Shown in pieces: positions 22,861 through 33,869 of a DNA stretch of 64,000 nucleotides. Where the stretch lies: positions 3,224,001 through 3,288,000 of the forward strand of contig NGZR01000001.1 in the NCBI GenBank assembly GCA_002197995.1. The letters run 5' to 3'. The position numbers and the translations under genes are program-made. Under the pieces are notes generated by a model. That model was not told where the DNA came from and ran no database searches. It saw only the letters and a list, made by a program, of their open reading frames with translations. This stretch comes from Gaeumannomyces sp. JS-464 (Eukaryota > Ascomycota > Sordariomycetes > Magnaporthales > Magnaporthaceae). Numbering within the stretch: the first letter of the stretch is position 1; each line of letters starts with the position of its first letter.

Positions 22861-25800
22861 TCACCGAGGGGTGACGGAGGTGTTGCCCCGCCGGCGGCCC
22901 GGCGTACGAGTTTGCGCGGCTGAAGCCACCGCCGGGGGGCTGTTGTTCCGACCGCCACTGCCGCTGGGGCTGCCACCGCCACCGCCGCCGCCGCCAACGC
23001 GCCCACGCACGTTCATCTTGCCCATCATGGCCGCTATGGCGCTCGCACCGCTCATCGGCGGCGTGGGCGGGCGCTGTTGCTGCTGCTGCTGTCCTATCAT
23101 CACCATTGCCTGCGGCGATACCCGCCTCTCCGCTAGCGGGCTGCCCGTCAACGGCCCCGTGTTGTACATTAGGTGCTGGTGCTGCTCGGGTGACGTCATG
23201 TGCACGCGGTCCAGCACCGCGGATCGGCTCGAGCTACGGCTTGAAGGCGGCGTCGGGATCTGGATCCGGTATGGCAGGTTCTGCTGCAGCATTTGCTGCA
23301 TGTGGTTGTTATTATTGTTGTCGTTGCCGTACGCGATCATGCCGGGGATAGGAGGCGGGGCGGCGAAGATTGGAACAGGGCCGGCCGGCGCGCGCGACAG
23401 GCGACGGATGGCGCGCATGTTGCGGTCTATAAAGGTGCTCATGCGGTTAAGCGCGTTTCCGTTCTCGTAGCTCTCAAAGGCCGAGGCGCCGTTAGGCGGC
23501 GCCTGCGTCCGCGAATGGTGCATCGAGTTAAGCGTTGGCGTCGTCGCTGGCTGGGCGGGCGTAGCTGCTACAAAGCGATGCTGCTGCTGCGGCTGCTGAT
23601 GCTGATTCTGTGCATGCATGGGCGCTGGGCTCACGGCTAGGGTGTGTCGGACTTGGCTTATAATGTGGTCAAAATCAACTGTCGGCTGGTTTCGCGGCTG
23701 GAAGGACGGCGGTGCGGCCACAGACATGTTCTGTGTGAGCACGAAGAAGGACCCGTCACGCACGCGCTGGCGCACGAGGTGCCAGCGCGTCCGGGCCGGA
23801 TTCCGCTCGATCTCGGGCTTGTAGACTGAGAGCTGCGCGAGCTTGCCGTAGAAGATCTCGAGCCGCTTCGCCATGCGCTCCAGCACCTGCATCAGGAATG
23901 TGGCCAGCGCCGTGACCGTCTCGGTCTCGGACCCGTCGTTGTCCAGGCTAGACAGGGCGTCGAAGGCATCCATGCCATGGCAGGCCTCCATGCGGATGTC
24001 CTCGAGCAGGCCCATATCCAGTTCGATAGCCTGAGTCGCATAGTTGATAATGCCCTGCTCGTGGAAACGTGCGTCCTCACTGTGGCTGGTGAAGCGCCCG
24101 ATGGCCGAGATCTCCTTGGATATCGTCACGGCGTCCTCGGACGTCTTTGCGCGTGCGATAACGCCGAGGACGTCTGGCAGCCGCGGCGAGGCGCCGGCAG
24201 AGGCGGCATTGGCGAGGCTGAAGGATAGTTTCAGCACCAGTTCCTGGAACTTGGGGCCGAACAAGGCCGAAAAGCCGCTCTGCAAAAGTCTCGACTGGTA
24301 CTTGTAGAAGATCCGGACGCCTTTCATGGAGAACATGTTGCCCTGGAACCAAACCATGCTTGGGTCGATAGGCGAATCCATCTTCTCGCCTACAATGAGG
24401 TTCATCTCGAAGTTCTGGGCTACCAACGTCTCGACGCTCGTGCGCAGGTAGTCGGCCCAGAGGTCGTAGAGGCCGCCGAGCTCGTCGTTGCCGTGGAAGT
24501 CGGGCTTGGGCGTCAGGTGGCCGACAAAGTACTTGGTCAGGAGGCTGCTAACCTCCGGGTTGTTGGTGTGGGCGAGATTGTCGAACGACTTGGAGCAGTC
24601 AACGCCGGCGTTCGACTTGATAATGAGCGTGCCGCCCGGATGCATAGGGCAAAAGTCGGTAACGTCGTACGCTTTACCATGCACGCCGATCCACATGCGC
24701 TGCCCGGGCCGGTGGCCGGTGTTAAGGGCCAGCTGTGACATGGGGATGGTCGGGAGGTTGCACGGCAGCGGCTTGGGTGTCATAAAGACGTCGAGCATAA
24801 AAGCGGCGCTCGGCAAAAGCCGTGTTAACAATAACGTCGGCCGACTCCATGGTGGCCGTACGATGGTTGTAAATGGCCTTTTTGATGCCACTCATGACAG
24901 ACTCGAACACCGAAACAGAACCGCATACGTAAAGATACCCACCGAGCCCGCCCTGCTTCTTGCTCATAACCATATCGCAAACGGTGGCGCCCTGCTCGAT
25001 GATCAAGGCATCGATGTAGCGCGGCGGGACCTTGCGCTCAATCAGATCCCGAGTATAAGGGTCAAATACCAGCCCGCGAGAGTCGCGCGAGAAGGCAAGG
25101 TGGACCTCCATCTGGCCGCTGCCGACATACTGGCGCAGCTCGTTCTCGTAGCAGAACTTATCACGCGACTGCACGCCCAGGTACAGCATGTTGCGCCCGA
25201 CAGTCCCTGTCCCGATGCGGGCCTGCCAGAAGCTGCGGAAGGGAGCAATACCGCTACCGCCCGCGAAGAAGGCGCAGGGAGCGGCGCCGTCCAGCGGCAG
25301 CTGGGAAGGCCACGGGCCGCGACACGCCGATCATGACGTCCTCGTCTATCGGCATCATCTCGTCGTGCGACGCCACCGCCGGGTTCAGGAAGCCGCTGCT
25401 GACGCCGGACCTGGTGACGTGATCCTTGCCGGCAAACGTTGAGCAGAGCTGGTATTCGGAGCGCGAGACGGTCAGGTCGACTGTGCTCGGGAGGAGTTCG
25501 TCGGGAAGCTGGAAATAGAGTAGGTCCTCGGCACTTCTACCGGAATAAGCTCGCCAAGCCAGGCCAGATCCCCCTGGAGGTCGAAGGCTTGGTCCCAGAC
25601 GCTCGAGGGAGTGTCGAGCACGGCCGACTGCAGGAGGTCGCCTAGGGAGCCCCTGACCGGCCACTCGTCCGTTGCAAGAACCTGCAGGACACTGTTGGAC
25701 GATGCGCGCAACATAGCGTGAATCTTTAGCGCGAGCTCCTGTGTCAGCGGTGCCAGATGACCTCGGCGGAGAATGTCCTTTACAGTCAGGTCGGGCGTCG

Positions 25801-27980
25801 GGCCGGATCGCGAAACGGACTCGATGTGCTTAGCAAATCGCGTCCACTTAGAGTCTAGCTTCACGGGTGTGTCCAGCAGAGCCTCGAGGCCAAGCGCGGC
25901 CGCAACTCGGGCGCACTCCTCCCAGCTGTTGAGCGGCATGACGGCCAGACGATCTCCGGGCTGGAAGGTGATACCCGTGTTCTGAATATCGAGGGTTACG
26001 CCAGCGATGGTCCGAGCCGGGTCATTGTCGATGAAGTCGCGGCTGAGTATTTTTGCGCGGTATCTGCACTCCTCAAAGGTGCCACGCATCTGGTGAGGCT
26101 CCGGGATGTCCCCCTGTAAGGCTCCAGTCGTTCGCGCATCGACTCGGAGAACTGCCTGTGAGTCTCTTCCCACGGCTTGGTGTCGTCAGCCGCACCAGAG
26201 GCGCCGTTTGTCTCGGTGCGCCCTGTTTTCGCAGCAACTTCAAGGATACCAAACACCTTGTAGCGGTGCACTCCCATGAACCCACGTTCTCCAGAATAGG
26301 CCCCCACAATACCGTCCAACACCCCATGAGCCGGGGGTCGCCCGACCGCTCAACAAACTCGGGGATGCTATAGTGGTACTCGACAGCTGCGATGAAAGCG
26401 CGCAGGTTCGCCGGCTGCCAGGCCCTCAGGTGAATGCCCTCGGCGCCCAAGAACGTATCGTACTTCTTCCTACCGAGGAACGCATCCATAAGGAGATATG
26501 GTGGGAACTGCAGACCAGAAGCCGCGGCGCAGCGCTTGGATAGGGGCTTGGAAAACTGTCCCCATCTCACCCATTCCTCGGCTGAAACGAAATTGTCGCC
26601 AGAGCTTGGTTCGGCGATATCGAGTGGAAGGCATTGGCATCCTTTCCAATATTTCCTTTAGTCGGATCAGCTCGCGCAGGAGTCCCTCCACGTTCCTGTT
26701 CATCACATGCTCTTGACAGCTGGCGATTGCATCCGGGCCGTGCTGGAAGGACGCTGCGGTTGTTCTTCGTTAGGAAGGTCGGTAAAAGAGAATAGGGGAG
26801 AAAAAGAAGAGGAAAATAGGGGGGGGGGGGGGGGGGGGGAAGAGAAAGGATAAAAAGGGTGCGGGGCGCCATAACTTACCAGATGTGTCTGCACAGCCCT
26901 TGAGAAAGGCGATCTCCGTCCTTTCGCCAAACATTGGCCATCTCAGGTCAATGTTGTCGAAACGAGCGACATAGGGGTATATGGATTTTGGGTCCCTGAC
27001 TTTGGTGTTGTACGATGACTGGTCGACGAAGCTGAGATGCGGGATGGCCCTCCCCAGGCGCTTGGAAACCTGAAAGTAGGGGAGGCCGATGCTCTTCGGG
27101 ATCCCCTTGAGCTCCTCCACAACGTCGTCGCTCATCTCGACCATGGGCTTGGCCGACGAGGAGGCAACACTGACGCCCTCGCTCCCGTCGTTGTTCTCCT
27201 CGTACCGATAGATGGAGCAGAGCATGCCAAGGGCGACGCACGCAGCCCACAGAGCGGCGTCCGGGATGACGTCCTCGGTGCCCTCGACGATGGGCAGGGC
27301 GGCCACCGAGTCCCTAACGCGGCCGCGGGCCACACAGCCCGGCATGCGCTCGCAGAGGTCCGACCAGATGCGGCCGGGCGACGCCGCCAGGGCGGCGGGC
27401 GACTCGTCGGCATCGGCAGGGACGAAGCCGTACTCGGCCGTCAGGTAGCCGTCCCTCCAGCCGCTCCTGGGGCCGACCTCCTCAGCCCGGAGGATGACCT
27501 GCCGGGCGGGGGCGCCGAGTGCGACGGCGAGAAGGTCGTGGTCGCTGGCCGTGAGCGTGTCGATGTTCTTGGTCTTATTGAGGACTTGTGGAGCTGGTAT
27601 GTTGGAGTATAGGACCTCGTTGATCGTTTTGCGCTCACTGTGTGATTGGGTTAGTTCCTATTCCTGCTGGTTGGAGTTCGGTAGCAAGGCTTGTAATAGG
27701 ATCTCGAAGGCCATACCGCATCCTCAGCCACTCCTCAGCATCAACGCCCCTCGGGATCTATAAATGGGTTGGTCGAGTCAGAGGGCGATCACTACATTTG
27801 GTGCGATGAGTAGTGGACACTCACGTCAAAGGCGGCGTGGATATCACCAGGCTGGCAATACCCGGAAAAAGAGCATCCACGTGGTCCGCGAAGCGACTGA
27901 CTGCCTCCTCGACGGCCCATCCTTGATCCAGGGCATTTCCCGCCCGTGGAACCGGAGACTGGGCATGATCTTTCAGACAT
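22861..27980 (-). CDS. PrnB/IDO-like dioxygenase - NADPH/FAD reductase - cytochrome b5 fusion
   Basis: Exons on the minus strand: 27980-27825, 27757-27717, 27637-26880 and 26753-22861, about 1,615 codons in total once frames balance. Domain order: an IDO/PrnB (DUF1864)-like haem-dioxygenase region (segments LPYFQVSKRLG, VARFDNIDLRWPMFGER, SGLQFPPYLLMDAFLGRKKY); a P450-reductase-type FAD/NADPH module without a flavodoxin domain (FQPGDRLAVMPL; RTYSISSF for FAD; GGSGIAPFRSF for NADPH; YLYVCGSVSVFESV); cytochrome b5 with haem ligands in MHPGG and AHTNN; a ~270-residue helical region; and a ~250-residue Gln/Pro/Gly-rich tail. I infer that electrons pass NADPH to FAD to b5 haem to the dioxygenase-like haem, giving a self-sufficient oxygenase of unknown substrate. 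About eight 1-nt frame breaks (near 27925, 27850, 26640, 26322, 26112, 25504, 25304 and 24800) interrupt the frame. They sum to zero modulo three. The gene may be degraded or badly sequenced. Confidence 0.75.
26819..26839. repeat. Mononucleotide G tract inside an intron (21 nt)
   Basis: Lies within the third intron (26879-26754) of the fusion gene. In the transcript it is a C21 tract between the GTAAGT donor and the CCTAACG branch site. Confidence 0.9.
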
Positions 27981-30072
27981 AATTAACGAGTAGGAAATAT
28001 CTTAGGAATTGGACAAAAAGCGCGGGGAAAGCTAACTGTTATTAGAGAAACGACGGGGTATGGAGAAGGCAATGAGAGGAACGACCGTCCAGGGTCTCAG
28101 GGGCTCGCCCTTTGGGTAAAAATGGATGATGGAAAGAATGTCCGTGCTCTGCATGCTAGCAGAAGATAGGAGAGGACCCAAGCCGTCCATAGACAGGAGG
28201 AAAAGGATGACATTAATGGGATTCGTGGGTATCGCCAAGCCAGCCACAATGAAATGGCCGTTGCTTGTGCCTAGAGCCTCAGCGGGTCCATGAAACAGTA
28301 AGCAATTCGGAGCATGCGGGTTGCCGGTCCCCTGCAGTCCGGGTTCAGCCTTCGTTGCAAGGGACTCTTCTGCATTTTGGAGGGGTGAATTTCCTGTACG
28401 TAATGATCTGCGGCAGGAAACCCGGGAACTTGCCGTCTAGGGCGGCGAGACTTGGGCGAGGAAGTTGGCCGGCGTCAACTCCTTTTTCTGGCTGGCTGGC
28501 CCGGTGTGCGTTACGGATGATCTGGTGTCAACATGATACATTTGAAAGACAAGAACCAAAGATGGATCAGAGGAACAAGGAAATCTGGGAGACTATGGTT
28601 CCGACGGAAGCTCGGAGGTCGCGAGGCGCTTCGTCTTATCTCGTCTACCCGTAGGACTACCCTGGAAGAGATCAGGCTACCGAGATTGGCGAAAAAGGGC
28701 GTTGTTCGGATGGAGGCTGCACAGCGGAGGACTACAGCGGGCAAGTGCCGGGGCGTTGGGTGGGTGGAGTGGGCCTGGTGGGCCAGAAGATCTGAGCGGC
28801 TCTGGTTCGTGACGGGCCAAGAGCCGCGATGCCTGGAAGCCCCACCGTCGCTTCCGACAACATGGACGCATAGTAGAAGAAAGCCACGGCGCTTTCTCAG
28901 ACATGTCCTCACTGGAAAGATGCGATTTTTTGTTGCTGTGGCGGGAGAGGGAAGATGGGAAAGGCTGGAGTCAGTAAAATCTGCCACCCGCCGGCTCCCG
29001 AGACAAAATAGGCCCGAGACTGAGCGGCCTTTTTCTCGAATCATTCTTTGGCAGAAGTAGACGGCGTCAACTCGTTCCGCCGTGAGACGGGACAATAGGG
29101 GCTGAGACCTGGGCTTTCGAGAGGAAACCATTTCTCTCCATCGATAAGAAAGCAACCATGGGCTTTAAGACTTGCCGGCGCCAAATGCTTCCATAGTGCG
29201 ACAAGACGACATGGGGCGTCGGGCGAGGCCGCGGGGAAAAGACGCAGGTTCTTGCTTCTTGTCTCGTAAAAGCGCGCAGCCAAAAAGCATCGGCGACAGG
29301 CGGTCGCTTTGTCGAATCGAACAGTTCGTCGATCATCACTGGAGCCGCCACTTGCGCGGGGAGACGGGGGCCTGGCGCGATGATGGCAACCAGAGTCCTG
29401 TTGTCCAGCTTCCCCTGGTTTCAAGTTCAGCCATACATCACGGGAAGACATTGACGGCGGCTGTGATGGACGTCTTGGACATCCCCTTTTCGAAGCATCT
29501 TGGCATCGAGGTTCCACATCGCTCCACGTTTCTGGTGGGTCGTGGAGTCGCTCTCAGATCTCACTCCGTCTATGTAAGCATAAATTTGATTTTAGAATCC
29601 ACGTTTGTCCCAAGACGTTTGGGACGAGTTTGTTTTGCAGGGAAGGGCCGACTTGCAAATTGGCGCTTGCGCCTGCCCTGCACGGGAGTTTGTGCTGATA
29701 CTAGTAGGAAAGGGTGTCTTGGTGGGCGGTGTAATTCTGCCGGCAGTAAAACCTGGGAAGCTTAATTTGCCTGTGTGGGTAACAAGGACAGGCCAGAAAC
29801 CGCTGGACACAACGCGTTGACCTGCCCTTCGCCTTGGAATGTCCCAGAGCAATTGGGGAGCTGTAGCAACCTGACCTGCTGTTGGGGCTTTTGGGCCTTT
29901 GCGCATCACACGGAACACGCCCACCTGTCAGATCGAACGCGCTGCGAGGTGGCACACTGGTGTCGCGTCAATTGGCTGAGACAGAGCGGCGCCGCGCGTG
30001 GCATGCTCGCACACGCGCTTTAGCATTCAGGCTGTACAGCGCATGTGTCTGAGGGTGCGCTGAACCGCGGCA
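27981..30072. other. Long region between two divergent genes, no gene seen
   Basis: About 2.1 kb upstream of both the fusion gene (minus) and the DUF3716 gene (plus). Both strands have long open stretches around 28500-29500, but no product resembles a known family, and codon-like structure is absent. Promoters of both genes must lie here. Confidence 0.35.
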
Positions 30073-33000
30073 ATGGACGCAACCAACAAGCCAGCCGCCC
30101 TGACGGGCGCGCAGTGGTCGGCCTCTCTCAACGGGAAGGCCCCAATCACCCAGCCGTCATTGGACAACGATTCCCCCGCGAGCCGGGCGACAGCGAAAGC
30201 GCTGCTTCAAACCTCTGGCGCCTCGACTAGCGCAAGCGATACGGGCAAGGCGCCTTCGCCCGCTCCGCGCTTCATGATGCGACGCAGCGGAGGAGGCAAG
30301 ATGACCCCGATCAACAAGCAGCCGTCGACGAATGGGAATTCCCCCATCAAGCACGAGATCAAGCAGCCATCGGCAAATGGCGTTAAACCCCGTTCCAGCC
30401 TCGATATCCTAAGGATTAAAAGCGATATCGACCGAAGCGATCAGAGCGTGAGCTGGGGCGCCACTTCTACAAGCCAGGGTCATGGCGAAAAACGACGGAA
30501 AAGCGCTGAAGCTGAAGGTTATCCTAATGCAAAACGCACGAAAGGTAAGCATGCGATAATACCTAACAACACTTAATTAAGTGATAATTTAAACCCTTTA
30601 TCAGTTATTCCAAGTGGATACTACTAAATGGCTGGACTAAACCGTTTTAAGGGAAATATAGAACGTTGTTACTATATTTTTACCTTTGTATTTACCGACT
30701 TTGTAAAAGCGCGTCTTACTAACAACGAAATTGCATAGACGCCAATGACACGGTTGCTATAGGAGGGAGCAGCACGGCTGGTTATATCCCGCCTCACCTT
30801 ACGACGTCGTTGGATGGGAGAAAGTATTCTCATTTCAAAGGCACGTATTACCACAGCGATTCTTTGCACCTTGCCACTACACCTAATTATATTAACACCA
30901 TCTCCTAATAGCGAGCAATGGGTACCTGCAAGATGCATGTGGCGCCATCATTCCAGGTGGCTACATCGAGACTTCTGACCCGGAAGGGCGCTTTCCTTGC
31001 CCTGTCCGTGATTGCGATACATCGTTCCCAGGCCTTTTCCTCTTAGGTGACCATTTCAAGGTATGTCGACAAACTGGGCACGGTCACTCCTTGCTTCCCT
31101 TCTTTATTCCGTGCTTTGGACAGCCCGCTAAACATTGCGCGCAGCAGAGCACCGATCAACCACGTTCCACGACAATAACGACGGAAGCTTGACCAAGAAG
31201 GGAACCTACGGAAACAAGTCGCCGGATTCGTGTGCAATAGTCGTTACCCAGGAGAAGCCGAAACCGTATGCGACAGCCGTAGCCGCGGCCATCAACCTTG
31301 TGTACTCCGAATCCCGGCCAGCTGCACCATCCATTGACGCCTCCGATGACGATTCCTCTGACGACTTTGAGGACAATGGCTTTGATATCTCTGATCACAG
31401 CAGCCCTCAATTCTCTGAGGAGAAGTCGCATGTGTCGCCGCCCGAAGGACGACAGGACGGCTCCGGCGAGAGCTCTGGTGAGGACTCGAACTCTTCTAAG
31501 GAGCATGGCACGGGGCTTTCTGATCTCCCCGACAAGTCCTCGATTGAATCTCCTCCGGACCAGGCAGCATCTCGCCCGGCTCAACAACCTTCTTTAACGG
31601 GAGCGCCTGCTGCTACGGATCCTGATCCCGCCGTGCTACCCAGTGCCATGGGGAAAGATATTGTCGTCAAGTCTAACAACGGAGACTTCTCTGCCCCCAT
31701 GCCGGCTAACGTCGGGCTGATGTGGAACTACATCCAACAGTTCACGGTAGTGCATCGCGGAGAAATCCCGAGAAGATGTACGTTCGCGACTTCTTGAATC
31801 TGCACCGGCTTCGCGCTTTGGAGTGGAACGATGCGTGGGTAGCAGCGCACCAGTTTAAGGACTCTGTGCCACGGGACGTCTCTTCCATGATCATGCAGAT
31901 CACAGGCCCCTACGCCCCAGATCCGTGTACCCGGTGTAAGGGGGTCACGGCCCATACAGGGGCTGTGTCACGATGCCGCCGGATGCTCCCCCTCACCCCC
32001 AGTTTATGATCTACGGCTGCGCCAACTGCGTCTACCACGGAGGCCAAACCCACTGCTCTCTGCAGGTGCAATCGAAAAAAGAAGCCGCCGAGCGCTTCCC
32101 TCACCTCGATCCTGTCAAAGTGAGGGCAGAAGTTTACTCGGCCGCGAATGCTGCGGCTGGCCGGCTCTCAGCACAATCCAAGCAGAGGGCCAAGGCTATT
32201 CGGGAGGCCCAGAAGAATAACGCTAGAGAGGAAAAGCCCAAGAAGCCCGAGACGGAGGAATCTCTGGTTTTGGTGGCGGCGGCAGCAGCAGAGTCATCTA
32301 CACGGGGCCGCGCTGTAAAAACACCAAACTACAACCTCAAGGACCTGTCGCGGCCCTCTTGGCATCGTTCTGCCCAGCGCGCATCGGTTGGTAGTGCCGC
32401 GCCGTCTCGCAGTGGCTCAGCCGCTGCAGAAGTTGCGGAGACGGCAAAGGGTCCCGATGAGGTGGATGCAGATACTCCTATGGACGGCGTTGAAGCCCAG
32501 GCCGCAGCTCCGCAAACACGAGACCGTCTGAGACGCGGTTCCGATAAAACCGTTACGCCGGACAAGAGTGTGTTAGGAGACCAGGACCGTGACAGTGGCC
32601 CGAGGCGCGAAGATCATGCGGCGGGACGCTTGGATGTCGGCAGGGCTATGGTTCCGATGGGATCCGGGCTAGGCGGCACCCTCGAAATGGACGACTGGGA
32701 GTTTGGTCCTGGTGTTATACCGTCCAACGAAGACGGGTCGGACAGTATGTGCCTCCCATCGCATTTCCGCTTTGACCCATGCAAGCCAGCGTGTGTATGC
32801 TGATGACCAACTTCGCCTCGAACAGACATTGCGTTCTCCAGCGCCTATTTGACGGGCCAAAAGCTGGTGCCCATCGCGGACGGCATGTCCTGCAGGGTCG
32901 AGTTCTTGAAGCCCGGCTGCAGCTTCTCGCTGAGCCCAAACGTCCGCTGCATGCGCATGTGCACCATTCTGGCCGGCAAGGTCAGGGTCCAGATCGGGGA

Positions 33001-33124
33001 CGTGACCTTCAACATCGGGTTTGGCGGCAACGTCAAGATCCAACCGGGCGCGTCTGCAGTGCTGCAGAACCGGCTCTATATCGACGCGTGCCTCCAGATC
33101 ATGTCCATGGCCGAGTCTGCCTGA
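30073..33124 (+). CDS. C2H2 finger - DUF3716 - cupin-like protein, probable chromatin or transcription factor
   Basis: Exons: 30073-30544, ~30739-30840, ~30915-31062, ~31140-32744, 32826-33124. Order of parts: a low-complexity basic N-terminus with KRTK near its end; a C2H2-type finger split by an intron (CPVRDC then DHFK/AEHR); an acidic Ser/Asp/Glu-rich disordered stretch; a DUF3716-like cysteine domain (PCTRCKG, RGCV, then YGCANCVYHGGQTHCSL); a Lys/Ala-rich linker; and a C-terminal cupin-like beta domain (LAGKVRVQIGDVTFNIGFGG) resembling the CENP-C/Mif2 cupin in style. DUF3716 proteins are fungal and uncharacterised. Nuclear function is my inference from the finger, the basic stretch and the acidic region. 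Frame breaks occur at an A-run near 31760 and a G-run at 31943-31947. The 31062/31140 splice junction is also one base off phase. Confidence 0.65.
30545..30738 (+). other. AT-rich intron of the DUF3716 gene
   Basis: Starts GTAAGC and ends TTGCATAG. Composition is far more AT-rich than the flanking exons, including TTAATTAA and long A/T stretches, unlike the other introns in the window. It may be a remnant of an AT-rich insertion. Confidence 0.55.
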
Positions 33125-33869
33125 ACACGAACATGGTCTATACCAGGATCGGAGTCGCTTTCTCCACCGTCTGAGCGCAATAATATCTACTCGAGATGCT
33201 TAGCGGTGGTTTGCACTTTCTTCATTATCATTATCAGCAGCATACATCACGCAATAGACATTTGCTCGGAGGGGATATGGTGCGCAGGTAGTCGCAGATA
33301 GAGACGATTTGGTTGGTCCCCATGGCGCTTGGCAAGCATGTTGTTTGGCCGAGATGTCCACCGGGGGGCATTTTAATACGACAGGCGGTATTTTTAACCA
33401 AATTCACGGGCGGAAATGGATGCGAGAAGAATTTAACACGTGGTTGGTGAGTGGCAACTGCTATGGTGCAGCTCCATTCAGGGGCTCAGTCCATGGAGGC
33501 TCTCGGCCTTGGTAGGCGTCGCCCTGGAAATGCTTCCCCGCGCTGATTGGTGCGCAAGTTGGCTGAGGGTGGCATGATCTGGTTGCATCGCCGCCCCACT
33601 ATTTTCCCTCACATCACCAGCTGAGGCGGGCCGGCCAGCCCAGCGGCGTGTGCTGTCATGGGCCAAATTTTCTGGATCGATCTTGGGTGCTTGAGTTGAG
33701 TCAATTCAGAGGGGAAGCTCTTCTTCTGCCGCCGACCGCCGGAACTTGTTTCAAATCCCGTGATATTTTGGCTGGGACAAAAGCCAAAAGACACTGCCGC
33801 CGACAAGTCGATATTGTCCTTTTTTCGTTCCATTGCGTTTTTCAGGTCTCGCTCCCACAGCCGCCCAAG
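33125..33869. promoter_or_regulatory. Region upstream of the AAT gene, no gene seen
   Basis: About 750 bases between the DUF3716 stop and the aminotransferase start. The region just before the ATG (33820-33869) is pyrimidine-rich. No other element was recognised. Confidence 0.35.
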
